This document shows, piece after piece, positions 10,756 through 19,630 of a stretch of DNA of 64,000 nucleotides (its first letter is position 1; the number at the start of each line of letters is the position of its first letter). The notes under the pieces were generated by a model. That model was not told where the DNA came from and made no database searches. It was given only the letters and a program-made list of their open reading frames with translations. The stretch is from Arthrobacter globiformis (GTDB lineage: Bacteria; Actinomycetota; Actinomycetes; Actinomycetales; Micrococcaceae). The stretch spans positions 369,478-433,477 of the forward strand of contig NZ_QLNP01000098.1 in NCBI RefSeq assembly GCF_003261175.1. Direction: 5' to 3'. The position numbers were made by a program, and so were the translations under genes.

Positions 10756-11252
10756 TCGAACCCAAGCCGGCCATCCAGCCCTCGAACCCTGCCGGGGCGG
10801 CGAAGAAGCGACGCTTTGGCGGCACGGAGGCACAGATCCGCTCCGCCCTGAAGTTCTACAAGGTCATGGCCTACCTTACGGGTGCCATGCTGCTGTTGCT
10901 GTGCGCGGAGCTGGTGGCCCGCTACGGCTTCGGCCAGTACCTCTTCGCCGGCGGAACGGACGCCCTGACCGGCCAGCCGTTCGGCTTCGGCTTCGCCCAG
11001 GCGGAACCGAAGGGCGTCCTCGGGGGATTCAACGTGTCCGTGACCGTGCTGATCGTCCACGGCTGGATGTACGTCGTGTACCTGATGTCCAACTTCCGCC
11101 TGTGGACACTCATGCGGTGGCCGTTCGGCAAGATGATCCTGCTGGCACTCGGCGGCGTGGTCCCGCTGCTGTCCTTCATCGTGGAGAAGAAGTTCCACGC
11201 GGAGGTTGAGGCTGAACTGGCCGCCAACCCGCAGGCCGCCAGCCGCTACTGA
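10752..11252 (+). CDS. DUF3817 domain membrane protein
   Basis: 166 residues. After a charged N-terminus come three hydrophobic segments: about 39-58 (MAYLTGAMLLLLCAELVARY), 97-115 (NVSVTVLIVHGWMYVVYLM) and 130-145 (MILLALGGVVPLLSFIVE). HGWMYVVYL and the closing FIVEKKFHAEVEAE are typical of DUF3817, a family of unknown function frequently adjacent to SURF1 in Actinobacteria. ATG 10752 overlaps the SURF1 stop (ATGA), which supports a linked role in respiratory-chain assembly, but that is inference from position only. Confidence 0.85.
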   Translation: MIEPKPAIQPSNPAGAAKKRRFGGTEAQIRSALKFYKVMAYLTGAMLLLLCAELVARYGFGQYLFAGGTDALTGQPFGFGFAQAEPKGVLGGFNVSVTVLIVHGWMYVVYLMSNFRLWTLMRWPFGKMILLALGGVVPLLSFIVEKKFHAEVEAELAANPQAASRY

Positions 11253-11311
11253 TCCGCGTTCCGTGCGTCACAGCGGGCCCGCTCAAGATGCGTCAGGGCA
11301 AGCGCGCAAAG

Positions 11312-11323
11312 TAGGCTAGTACG
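11312..11323 (+). promoter_or_regulatory. Leaderless promoter of guaA
   Basis: TAGGCT at 11312-11317, six bases, then GTG 11324. Confidence 0.55.
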
Positions 11324-12913
11324 GTGACTACTCCCACTGCATCCCAGACTTCCCAGAAGCCGGTGCTGGTTGTTGACTACGGTGCCCAGTACGCGCAGCT
11401 GATTGCCCGCCGCGTCCGGGAAGCGAATGTGTATTCGGAAGTGGTTCCGCATACCCACAGCACTGAGCAGCTCCTGGCCAAGAACCCTGCCGCCATCATC
11501 CTCTCCGGCGGCCCCGCCAGCGTGTATGCGGACGGCGCCCCGAACGTCGGTGCCGACCTTTTTGAGGCAGGCGTTCCGGTCTTCGGCATCTGCTACGGCT
11601 TCCAGGCCATGGCCAACGCCCTCGGCGGCAAGGTGGACAAGACCGGCCTGCGGGAGTACGGCTCCACCCAGACCACCATCCTCGGCGAAGGCCGTTCCGT
11701 CCTTGAGGGAATGCCCCAGCACCAGAACACCTGGATGAGCCACGGTGACTCCGTCCACGAGGCTCCCGAGGGCTTCGAGGTGCTGGCCACCACGGCGGGC
11801 GCTGAAGTTGCCGCATTCGCCAACGAGGAGAAGTGCCTGTACGGCGTGCAGTGGCACCCCGAGGTGAAGCACTCCGCCTACGGCCAGCAGGTGCTGGAAA
11901 ACTTCCTCTTCAAGGGCGCCAAGCTTGAACCGAACTGGACCACAGGCAACATCCTTGAGGAGCAGGTCGATCGCATCCGCAAGCAGATCGGCGATGCCCG
12001 GGTCATCTGTGGCCTCTCCGGTGGTGTGGACTCGGCCGTTGCCGCAGCCCTCGTCCAGCGTGCCGTCGGCGACCAGCTGACCTGTGTCTTCGTTGACCAC
12101 GGGCTGCTGCGCGAAGGCGAGGCCGAGCAGGTGGAGCGCGACTTCGTTGCCGCCACCGGCGTGAACCTCTACGTGGCCAACGAGCAGGAGCGTTTCCAAT
12201 CGGCGCTGGCAGGCGTCAGCGATCCTGAAACCAAGCGCAAGATCATCGGCCGCGAATTCATCCGGGCCTTCGAAGAGGCCGAACGTGCCATCATCGCCGA
12301 CGCCGCAGCGCACGGCGAAAAGATCAAGTTCCTCGTGCAGGGCACCCTGTACCCGGACGTCGTCGAATCCGGCGGCGGCGAGGGCGCAGCGAACATCAAG
12401 AGCCACCACAACGTGGGCGGCCTGCCGGAGGACCTGCAGTTCGAGCTCGTCGAGCCGCTGCGTGCCCTGTTCAAGGATGAGGTGCGTGCCGTCGGCGCAC
12501 AGCTCGGCCTGCCGCAGGAAATCGTCGGCCGCCAGCCCTTCCCCGGCCCCGGCCTGGGAATCCGCATCGTCGGCGAAGTCACCAAGGAGCGCCTGGACCT
12601 GCTGCGCAAGGCAGACGCCATCGCCCGGGCCGAACTGACCGCTGCCGGACTCGACAACGACGTTTGGCAGATGCCCGTGGTGCTGCTGGCGGACGTCCGC
12701 AGCGTCGGCGTCCAGGGCGACGGCCGCACGTACGGCCACCCGATCGTGCTGCGCCCCGTCTCCTCCGAGGACGCCATGACGGCGGACTGGTCGCGGCTTC
12801 CGTACGACCTGCTGGCCCGGATCTCCAACCGGATCACCAACGAGGTGGACGGCGTCAACCGGGTGGTGCTGGACGTCACCAGCAAGCCGCCGGGAACCAT
12901 CGAGTGGGAATAG
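11324..12913 (+). CDS. guaA: GMP synthase (glutamine-hydrolysing)
   Basis: 529 residues. Converts XMP to GMP using ATP and ammonia from glutamine. The N-terminal class I amidotransferase has its triad in GICYGFQ (Cys 90) and WHPEVKHS (His 178, Glu 180). The ATP-pyrophosphatase P-loop is LSGGVDSAV (Ser 232 to Ser 237), and the C-terminal dimerisation domain closes with [18 protein letters not shown]. All catalytic residues are intact. GTG 11324 lies six bases after a -10 hexamer; there is no ribosome site. A hairpin terminator follows eight bases after the stop. Confidence 0.97.
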   Translation: MTTPTASQTSQKPVLVVDYGAQYAQLIARRVREANVYSEVVPHTHSTEQLLAKNPAAIILSGGPASVYADGAPNVGADLFEAGVPVFGICYGFQAMANALGGKVDKTGLREYGSTQTTILGEGRSVLEGMPQHQNTWMSHGDSVHEAPEGFEVLATTAGAEVAAFANEEKCLYGVQWHPEVKHSAYGQQVLENFLFKGAKLEPNWTTGNILEEQVDRIRKQIGDARVICGLSGGVDSAVAAALVQRAVGDQLTCVFVDHGLLREGEAEQVERDFVAATGVNLYVANEQERFQSALAGVSDPETKRKIIGREFIRAFEEAERAIIADAAAHGEKIKFLVQGTLYPDVVESGGGEGAANIKSHHNVGGLPEDLQFELVEPLRALFKDEVRAVGAQLGLPQEIVGRQPFPGPGLGIRIVGEVTKERLDLLRKADAIARAELTAAGLDNDVWQMPVVLLADVRSVGVQGDGRTYGHPIVLRPVSSEDAMTADWSRLPYDLLARISNRITNEVDGVNRVVLDVTSKPPGTIEWE

Positions 12914-12920
12914 CGTTGTA

Positions 12921-12956
12921 AAAATGGTCGGCCTCCGTAGGGAGGCCGGCCATTTT
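12921..12956 (+). terminator. Terminator of guaA
   Basis: AAAATGG at the left end pairs with CCATTTT at the right; the stem TGGTCGGCCTCC/GGAGGCCGGCCA has one G-T pair and a GTAG loop. The symmetric A and T tracts would let it work in both directions. Confidence 0.85.
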
Positions 12957-13058
12957 GCTTACCCGGGTACCGCGTCGGGCATGCCGGCAATGGTGCGAAA
13001 TGCGCCGCAACTTGGGCCGTCCCAGTGTTGCGGTCTCTCAACCGCGGCGGTTTCCGGC

Positions 13059-13071
13059 TACGCTCGAAACT
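13059..13071 (+). promoter_or_regulatory. Leaderless promoter of the helicase-like gene
   Basis: TACGCT at 13059-13064, then seven bases, then ATG 13072. This places the start 39 codons inside the longest possible reading frame. Confidence 0.5.
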
Positions 13072-16000
13072 ATGCCCGTATGGTCCAAGGCGTCACGCGC
13101 AAGCACAGAAAAGAAGGCAGCAGTGTCAGTAGGTCAGGTCGACTCCGAGGGTTCGGAGGAGCTCAGAAAGTGGCTGTCCGGGCTCAAGCCCGTCACGGGG
13201 GCAGACACCATGCTGCGCTTTACCAAGACGCCCGAGGGTTCCATCGACCTCACGCACGCGCATCCTTCGGGCCTGGCGCAGCTCATGGCCGGACGCCGCA
13301 CGAGGCTTTCCACGCTGATCCGTGACCAGCAGCAGTACGTTGTGGCTGCGCGGGCCTGCCGGAACCTGCGCTCCAAGATCTTCGAACTGGCCAATGACCG
13401 CGGCATCGAGGCCGGGTACTTCTCGGCCGGCACCGTGGTGTGGACCTCCGCCGTCGGCGGCAAACCGCAGCGTGTCTCGGCACCGGTGATGCTGACCGCC
13501 ATGTCGCTCACCATCCGCCCCGGGGAAGACGACTACGAACTGCAGCTCACGGAACAGGCGCGCATCAACCCCGCCCTGATCCGTCACCTGAAAACCATCC
13601 ACGGGATCGTGTTCGACGTCAACGCGGTGACACGGATGGCGTACAGCACCGCGCGGTTCGACCCCCTGCCGGTACTGGACCGGATCAGCACCCTGGTCAA
13701 GCCGATCCACGGCGCCGAAGTGGAGCACAACCTGCTTGTCTCGACCTTCGCGGACCTTTCCGGGAACCTCGACGATCCGTGGATCAACGGCCAGAACGAA
13801 CTGGTGGCCTCGCTGGCCAAGACCGCGTCGGGTGAGATCGTCGACGTGCCCGCGCTCCAGCCCGGTCGCTTCCCCAGCGTTGACGAGCGGGACCCGGCGG
13901 AAGAGCTGCTGCTCCTCGACGCGGACGCCGACCAGCAGTATGTGATCGACGCCGTCCGCGCCGGGGACTCGCTGGTGGTGAGCAGCCCGCCCGGCACCGG
14001 CCAGACCCAGACGGCCATCAACACGATCGGTGCGCTCGTGGACGAAGGCAAGACCGTCCTGGTCGTGGGGGACCGGCGTGCCAGCCTCAATGAGGTGGCC
14101 GGGCGCCTCGAGGGCCTGGGCCTGGATTCCATCCTTTTCCAGTTGTCCGGAAACGCCACACCGCAGCAGCTCAAGGGCCAGCTGGTGCGCGCCATCGTGC
14201 GCAACGAGAAGGCCCAGGAGCCGCAGCTCGGCGGCCTGCACAAGACCCTCACCGAGCACCGCCATGCGCTTCTGGACCACGTCGCGTCGCTGCACAACGT
14301 CCGGCAGCGGTGGGGCTGCTCGCCCTACCAGGCAATGCAGTCGCTCGCGGAACTCACCTCCATCCAGCCCGCCCCGGCCACCACCGTCCGCCTGAAGCGC
14401 AGCGTCCTGGACAGCATCCGGGACCGCGAGGAGCTCGCCGGACGCCTAAAGCGCGCGGCCGAACTCGGTGCGTTCAGCAGGGCGTCGACCACCAGCCCCT
14501 GGCACGGTGCGCGGCTGGTAACGCGCAAGGAAACCGAGGAAGCGCAGGAGCTGGCACGTGCGGTGGCGAAAAAGCTGCCGCTGCTCCAGGAACGGATGCA
14601 GGACGTGGCCAGCCACGCCGAAATCCGCCTGGGCACCACCTTCGCCGAATGGGGCTCCCAGCTCAAGCTCCTCGTGGCCGTCCGTGAAAGCCTGGACAAG
14701 TTCACCCCCGATATCTTTGACCGGCCCGTGACCGACCTGATTTCCGCCACGGCGTCCTCGTCCTGGCGCAGGGAGCGAGGCATCGAGATGGCCTCGATGC
14801 AGAGATCCCGCCTGCGACGGGTGGCCAAGGAGTACGTCCGGCCAGGAGTGCATATCGCCGATCTGCACAGTTCTCTGGTGCTGGTCCAGGAACAGCGTGC
14901 CCAGTGGGCCGGGTACGCCACCACCCAGCGGCATCCGGCGGTGCCGTCCGGCCTGGCGGAGATCAGCATCATGCACCGCGGCCTGACCCGCGAGATGAAG
15001 ATGCTGGGCGACGCCCTGCGGCATACGGCCGCCGGCGGTTCGCTTGAAAACATTCCGTACCCGGAGCTCATGGAGCGACTGGAGCGGCTGGTCGCGGACA
15101 CGCAGACATTGCAGACTTTGCCCGAGCGCACGCTGCTCATCGAGAACATGCGCGAGCACGGGCTGGGGGAGCTGCTGGCGGACCTCTCCGAACGCGAGGT
15201 CGGGGCCGGGTCCGTCGCTGCCGAACTTGACCTGGCCTGGTGGCAGTCCGCGCTCGAAGCGATGATCAGCGGTGACGACTACCTCGCCATGTCCGACGGC
15301 GACGCGCTGCGGCAGCTTGAGGCGGAGTACCGGCTCGCGGACAACGCGCACATCGCCAGCGGCGCCGGGCGGCTGCGATGGAAGCTGGCCGGGCGCTGGC
15401 GCGCGGCCATCGAGGAGCATGCCCGCCAGGCGGACCTGCTCCGGAGCCTGCTTAAGGACGGCCGCGTCACGCTGGCCGCGCTGACGGCGCAGGCGCCCGG
15501 GCTGGTTCCCATGCTGGTGCCCGTCTGGTCGGTCAGCCCTTACCTCATGACCGGACTCCTCCCGGCCGAGCAGAAGTTTGACGCCGTGGTGATCCTGGAC
15601 GCCGAGGCGACGTCGCTGCAGGCAGTGCTCCCGGCCGTCGCCCGCGCCCGGCAGGTGATCGCCTTCGGCGACGACAGGATCGCCAGCCCCCGCACCTTTA
15701 CGGTCGCGGTGGAGCGTCTCGCCGCCGGCGAACAGTCGCACCAGAGTGTCGAAAGCGCGTTCACCGCGCTTTCGGCGGTGCTGCCGACGGCGCCGCTGCG
15801 CTCTGTCTACCGTGCGGTGGACGAGGACCTGGTGCTGCAACTGAGCAAGAACTTTTACGACGGCGGCCTCCGCCGGCTGCCGGAGGGCCAGTCGGCAACC
15901 GGGCTGGACCGTGCGCTGACGGTGGAGTATCTGCCCGACGGCACCGGCCTGCCCAGCGCGGACCATGAGGGCGTCGAATCGGTGGTGGCCGAGGTCAACC

Positions 16001-17217
16001 GGGTGGTTGAACTCGTGTTCGAACACGCGCGGCTCCGGCCCCGGACCTCGCTGGCTGTGGTGACCGCCAGCCTCCGGCACGCGGCACGCATCGGCGAGTC
16101 CATCCGGCTGCAGCTGCCCAACCATCCCTCGCTGTCCGGATTCTTTACGGCAGGTGAAGAATCCTTCAGGGTTGTGGACCTGGAACGCGCCCAGGGGCTG
16201 GTCCGGGACCGTGTGATCTTCTCGCCGGGCTACGGGCGGACGCCGCACGGCCGGGCCCTGCACAGCTTCGGTCCGCTGTCCGCCGAGGGCGGCCGGGCCA
16301 AGTTCGCCCTGGCCATGACCCGGGCACGGCAGTCGCTGCACGTCCTGACGTGCTTCAAGCCGGAGGACCTTGACCGGACGCGGCTGGCCCACGGCGCCGT
16401 CGACCTCTTCGAACTTCTGGACCGTGAGATCTCCGGCAACACCGATCTGGGGACTCCCGCATCCCGGGCAGCGGCAAGTGAACAGGCGCTGGGGGCTGAT
16501 CCACTGGTTGCTGATCTCGGCGACCGGCTCCGGGCCCGCGGTGCCCGCGTCTGGCACCAGTACGACGGCGCCATCGATGTGGTGGCCGCGGCGGATCCGC
16601 TCAGCACCATGGGCCAGGACGACGCTGACATTCCGCGGCCGGTAGCCATCGAATCGGACGGCACCGAGCAGTACCGGCAGATGACAGTCCGGGAACGCAG
16701 CCGGCTGCGCCCCCAGTTGCTGGAGCGGCTCGGCTGGCGGTACATGCCGCTGTGGACCATCGAGGTCTTCACCGATCCCTCGGCGTGCGCAGACAGGATT
16801 GGCGGATACCTCGGGCTTGAGAAGCCGTCGCCGTCGGTGCGCTCGGTTGGCGCACCGGGATTCTTCCTGGATGACGACGTCAGTACCCTCGCGGTGGACG
16901 ACCTCGAGCCTGAGCCGGGACAGGAGACGGCGTACGAGAACCTGGACGACCGTTTCGGCGACGAGCTGAGCCGTGACGATGCTTACGAGCGGGACGCGGA
17001 CCAGTCGGACGCCCACCAGCCGGAGGCAGAGCTGACAGGCGCTGTTCAAGGCGACGTTGACCAGACCGGCATCGATCAGGCGGACGTTGGCCAGGCGAAC
17101 GGTAACCAGTCGGATCACGACTCCTCTGACTCCGACGCCGCGCGTGCCGGAGTAGGCTTCGGTTCTGAGGCCAGCCTGGACGGGCCGGCCACGGAACGGA
17201 AGGAGGGCCCGCTGTGA
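13072..17217 (+). CDS. SF1 helicase-like protein fused to a restriction-endonuclease-like domain; ATPase motifs degenerate
   Basis: 1381 residues with the build of the AAA_11/AAA_12 (DUF4011-like) family. The Q-motif region DADQQYVIDAVRAGDS leads into the P-loop SSPPGTGQTQT, in which the Walker A Lys is Gln 311. Motif II reads VVILDAEATS (Asp 843, then Ala where Glu is expected). The motif V/VI region is well kept, with HSFGPLSAEGGRAKFAL and AMTRARQSL. A nuclease-like domain of the REase_MTES type follows, with IDVVAA, AIESDGTEQY and RLRPQLLERLGWRYMPLW. The last 90 residues are acidic and rich in DQxD-like repeats. Such proteins are usually linked to nucleic-acid processing or defence; here ATP hydrolysis is doubtful. 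It is coupled to a small downstream gene. Confidence 0.75.
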   Translation: MPVWSKASRASTEKKAAVSVGQVDSEGSEELRKWLSGLKPVTGADTMLRFTKTPEGSIDLTHAHPSGLAQLMAGRRTRLSTLIRDQQQYVVAARACRNLRSKIFELANDRGIEAGYFSAGTVVWTSAVGGKPQRVSAPVMLTAMSLTIRPGEDDYELQLTEQARINPALIRHLKTIHGIVFDVNAVTRMAYSTARFDPLPVLDRISTLVKPIHGAEVEHNLLVSTFADLSGNLDDPWINGQNELVASLAKTASGEIVDVPALQPGRFPSVDERDPAEELLLLDADADQQYVIDAVRAGDSLVVSSPPGTGQTQTAINTIGALVDEGKTVLVVGDRRASLNEVAGRLEGLGLDSILFQLSGNATPQQLKGQLVRAIVRNEKAQEPQLGGLHKTLTEHRHALLDHVASLHNVRQRWGCSPYQAMQSLAELTSIQPAPATTVRLKRSVLDSIRDREELAGRLKRAAELGAFSRASTTSPWHGARLVTRKETEEAQELARAVAKKLPLLQERMQDVASHAEIRLGTTFAEWGSQLKLLVAVRESLDKFTPDIFDRPVTDLISATASSSWRRERGIEMASMQRSRLRRVAKEYVRPGVHIADLHSSLVLVQEQRAQWAGYATTQRHPAVPSGLAEISIMHRGLTREMKMLGDALRHTAAGGSLENIPYPELMERLERLVADTQTLQTLPERTLLIENMREHGLGELLADLSEREVGAGSVAAELDLAWWQSALEAMISGDDYLAMSDGDALRQLEAEYRLADNAHIASGAGRLRWKLAGRWRAAIEEHARQADLLRSLLKDGRVTLAALTAQAPGLVPMLVPVWSVSPYLMTGLLPAEQKFDAVVILDAEATSLQAVLPAVARARQVIAFGDDRIASPRTFTVAVERLAAGEQSHQSVESAFTALSAVLPTAPLRSVYRAVDEDLVLQLSKNFYDGGLRRLPEGQSATGLDRALTVEYLPDGTGLPSADHEGVESVVAEVNRVVELVFEHARLRPRTSLAVVTASLRHAARIGESIRLQLPNHPSLSGFFTAGEESFRVVDLERAQGLVRDRVIFSPGYGRTPHGRALHSFGPLSAEGGRAKFALAMTRARQSLHVLTCFKPEDLDRTRLAHGAVDLFELLDREISGNTDLGTPASRAAASEQALGADPLVADLGDRLRARGARVWHQYDGAIDVVAAADPLSTMGQDDADIPRPVAIESDGTEQYRQMTVRERSRLRPQLLERLGWRYMPLWTIEVFTDPSACADRIGGYLGLEKPSPSVRSVGAPGFFLDDDVSTLAVDDLEPEPGQETAYENLDDRFGDELSRDDAYERDADQSDAHQPEAELTGAVQGDVDQTGIDQADVGQANGNQSDHDSSDSDAARAGVGFGSEASLDGPATERKEGPL

Positions 17218-17447
17218 CATCCGACGGCGGGGCCGAACGCAAAGACCGAACCGGGCGCAAAGATGAGCAGGCCGCGGCCGGGGAGAAGCCCGCAAAGGCG
17301 CGCCGCGCCAAAACCGGCGCCCAGCCGCGGACAGGCGTCGTGCCCAAGAGGGCTGCCGAGGATGATCCGCGCACCTGGGGCGACGCGGAATCCGGCAACG
17401 ACCACGACGCTTGGCTGAAGGAGCAGAAGCCCCCGCACTGGGGCTGA
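17214..17447 (+). CDS. Small basic protein coupled to the helicase-like gene
   Basis: 77 residues. GTG 17214 overlaps the TGA of the helicase-like gene (GTGA), so translation is almost certainly coupled. The N-terminal two thirds are Lys/Arg/Ala-rich and look disordered; the C-terminal segment DDPRTWGDAESGNDHDAWLKEQKPPHWG-like (here residues 49-77, ending KPPHWG) is Trp-rich and looks like a short conserved recognition tail. I do not recognise a named family. A partner or DNA-binding accessory role is inferred only from coupling and charge. Confidence 0.65.
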   Translation: MTSDGGAERKDRTGRKDEQAAAGEKPAKARRAKTGAQPRTGVVPKRAAEDDPRTWGDAESGNDHDAWLKEQKPPHWG

Positions 17448-17537
17448 GCAACCGGACAGACAAGTTGCGGTTTTGCATGGACCGGAGGATTTTCGAGGAG
17501 CCAAGGTACCTGGGGCCGAGGATGTGCACGGGCGGGT

Positions 17538-18287
17538 TCACCGGGCGGCGCCGGATCCCACCAGAACGAAAAACAGCTTTCCCTGGGTTGACGCCCCTGC
17601 CAGGGCGCCGGCCTGGGCAGGGGTGGCGGCCACGACCAGCAGCCCGTCCGAATCCCCAGCAGCAAGCCACTGACCGCTCCGGCCTTCCTGACCGGAGGTC
17701 CACAGGACGGGCACTGACTTGGCCAGTACCTTAGACGCTGATGCCTGCTCGTAGCCGTTGCCGCTTGTCAGGACCACGTTCACGAGCTGTCCGGGAGACA
17801 CCAGCTGGATGGATGACGGGTCTGCCATTCGCAGCGGCACCGCAGCGGACCCGGGCGGTGCTCCCGTCAGCAGGCCGGGACCCACCAGTTGAGCATCGGT
17901 GAGGAGCTGGCCCTTGCGGAGCGGGGCTGCCAGCTGCTTGCCGTCCACTCGGGAGCTATCTGCGAAGGTCCCGTCCGGCATCATCGCCGGCGGAACGCTG
18001 ACGGTGTTGACATCGCTGCCGTTCAGGTTCGCCCCGGCCGGAAGGTCACGGGCGGCGGCCAGCACGCCCACGGTCCGCGCAGGGGCTGGCGTCAGCTGGT
18101 GAACTGCGATCCCCGCGGCTGCGCAGAGGAGGAGTGCCACGGCAAGGCGCCGGTTACGGTTCAGCCATCCCGCAAAGCGCCGACTGCGCGGACGCGGGCG
18201 GGCGGCCGAACCGGGCAGTGCGTTGCGGCGCCCGGGGCGGGTGGCCGGGCGGGCTGCCCTTGCGGGGAAAATTCCGGTAGCTGGCAT
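17538..18287 (-). CDS. CpaB/RcpC-like SAF domain protein
   Basis: 249 residues. A basic N-terminus (about 1-45) precedes one membrane helix (RRLAVALLLCAAAGIAVHQL, about 46-65) and a SAF domain starting VGVLAAARDLPAGANLNGSDV and continuing through GKQLAAPLRKGQLLTDAQLV. CpaB proteins hold the outer part of Flp/Tad pili, but no other tad or cpa gene is in the window, so this is a solo copy. It converges with the helicase-partner gene upstream on the map and is downstream of FmdB on the same strand, separated by a terminator. Confidence 0.75.
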   Translation of the reverse strand: MPATGIFPARAARPATRPGRRNALPGSAARPRPRSRRFAGWLNRNRRLAVALLLCAAAGIAVHQLTPAPARTVGVLAAARDLPAGANLNGSDVNTVSVPPAMMPDGTFADSSRVDGKQLAAPLRKGQLLTDAQLVGPGLLTGAPPGSAAVPLRMADPSSIQLVSPGQLVNVVLTSGNGYEQASASKVLAKSVPVLWTSGQEGRSGQWLAAGDSDGLLVVAATPAQAGALAGASTQGKLFFVLVGSGAAR

Positions 18288-18427
18288 GCCGCCACGCTAC
18301 CGGCACCCCGCTGGCCGCCGACAGGCACCCGCCGTCGTATGTGGATAAGCCGCTCCCTAAACGCAATCAAAGGACTTCTTTGCAAGCGCGAACGGACATT
18401 TGGGGCGCCGGAACCCGCTCAAATCGA

Positions 18428-18459
18428 AGAGTCCGGCCGGGTAAACCCGGCCGGACTCT
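18428..18459 (-). terminator. Terminator of the FmdB-family gene
   Basis: A perfect 14-bp stem (18428-18441 with 18446-18459) and 4-base loop; reading on the minus strand it is followed by TTCGATTT. Confidence 0.75.
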
Positions 18460-18495
18460 CGTGGCTTGAAGGCGGTACGCGCCGCGGGAACTCGT

Positions 18496-18783
18496 CTAGC
18501 TCGCGGCTGCGGCTGCCGGGGCAGCGGATGATGCAGACGACGAGGTGGCGGCGGGGGCAGCCGGTGCTGACGCAGCGGGGGAGGGTGAGACCGTGCTTCC
18601 CTTGGAATCGCGCGAATCAGTCCGGTAGAAGCCGGAGCCCTTGAAGACCACGCCGACGCTGTTGAACTTCTTACGAAGCGTCCCCTGGCATTCGGGGCAG
18701 GACGTCAGAGTGCTGTCGGTGAAAGACTGCACGATGTCGAAGGCATGGCTGCAATCTTTGCAGGCATAGGCATACGTGGGCAC
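18496..18783 (-). CDS. FmdB family zinc-ribbon protein
   Basis: 95 residues. The N-terminal zinc ribbon has Cys pairs in YACKDC and SCPECQ, followed by the usual KKFNSVGVVFKGSGFYRTD. The C-terminal 40 residues are Ser/Ala/Pro-rich and low complexity. Members of this family are putative regulatory proteins of unknown molecular function. The GTG start was chosen because AGAGGAGG lies about eight bases upstream on the minus strand and the protein then begins VPTYAYACKDC, the usual family start; a longer frame from 18834 is not supported. Confidence 0.85.
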   Translation of the reverse strand: MPTYAYACKDCSHAFDIVQSFTDSTLTSCPECQGTLRKKFNSVGVVFKGSGFYRTDSRDSKGSTVSPSPAASAPAAPAATSSSASSAAPAAAAAS

Positions 18784-18930
18784 TGTAGATCCTCCTCTTG
18801 GACAAACGACAGGTCCCGTGCTGCCTGGCTTCATTAGCCGGATTCTCCTTGACGGATCACCGCGGCGAAAATGACTCCATTAGCAGTCGCAGGGCCTGAG
18901 TGCCAATTCTATCACCCCGCCCCGGCGAGG

Positions 18931-19542
18931 TCACGCGAAGGCTACCAGCCCGGACGGCGTGAGCACTGCCTCGACGGGGCGGTCGAAGTCTTCCGCCGGA
19001 ATGGTCTGTGCGGGCAGGAGCTCGGAGTCGTAGATGATGGCGGCCTTCGGAAGGTGCAGGCCGCCGGCGTTGGCCGCAGCCAGGAACTTGTCGTAGTAGC
19101 CGCCGCCCTGCCCGATCCTGTTGCCGCTGCGGTCCACGGCCGTCGCCGGCATGAACATGCCGGCCGCAGTCCGCACCGTGTCCAGGCCGTGGCGCTCACC
19201 GGCCGGTTCCTGGATGGGCGCATACCGGCTGCGGACGAACTCGCTGTCCGGCGTCCAGAAGACCCAGCTGAGCTCGCGGTCAGGCTCGCAGACCGGGAGC
19301 AGGATGCTGTGGCCGGCCTCATGCAGGGCGTGCAGCAGCGGAAGGGTTGGCGGTTCGAAATCGACGCCGAGGTAGGCGGTGAACGTGGCCGGGTTGCCCG
19401 CGGCGACAGCCTCGGCCCAGGGCAGGCCGTGGGAGGCGATGCCGTCGCCGGCGTTTGCGAGGTCCGCCGCCGTCATCGTCGCCCGTACTTGCCGGTGCCG
19501 GGAGCGGATAACGTCCTTCGAAGGCATGGTCCCTGTTGGCAT
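18931..19542 (-). CDS. 5-formyltetrahydrofolate cyclo-ligase
   Basis: 203 residues. Converts 5-formyl-THF to 5,10-methenyl-THF with ATP, in one-carbon metabolism. Visible family features are the N-terminal basic segment SRHRQVRAT, the phosphate/substrate loop RIGQGGGYYDKFLA, and the close IYDSELLPAQTIPAEDFDRP. ATG 19542 is preceded on the minus strand by AAAGGAAG at a suitable distance; a much longer frame reading into galU is spurious. The gene is divergent from galU, with 88 bases between the start codons. Confidence 0.9.
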   Translation of the reverse strand: MPTGTMPSKDVIRSRHRQVRATMTAADLANAGDGIASHGLPWAEAVAAGNPATFTAYLGVDFEPPTLPLLHALHEAGHSILLPVCEPDRELSWVFWTPDSEFVRSRYAPIQEPAGERHGLDTVRTAAGMFMPATAVDRSGNRIGQGGGYYDKFLAAANAGGLHLPKAAIIYDSELLPAQTIPAEDFDRPVEAVLTPSGLVAFA

Positions 19543-19618
19543 GGGTGTCTTCCTTTGTCGCAGCGGCAGGCGGGCGGGCCGCTGCCGGAAGCATTTACCG
19601 TATGAATGTTCCCTCGGA

Positions 19619-19630
19619 TAGATTAGACCA
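19619..19630 (+). promoter_or_regulatory. Leaderless promoter of galU
   Basis: TAGATT at 19619-19624, six bases, then GTG 19631. A TTTACC at 19594 could serve as a weak -35. Confidence 0.55.

Noticed and set aside
12955-13071. Upstream extension of the helicase-like gene to 12955
   Set aside because: It overlaps the guaA terminator and lies before the -10 at 13059, so it would not be transcribed from the likely promoter.
14446-17703. Very long minus-strand open frame (over 1000 codons) opposite the helicase-like gene
   Set aside because: Long antisense frames are expected in high-GC coding DNA. Composition is Arg/Gly/Pro-biased with no domain, and the plus-strand protein has recognisable motifs throughout.
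18370-18390. CTTTGCAAG near 18380 as another copy of the TTGCAA array
   Set aside because: A single isolated match without periodic neighbours.
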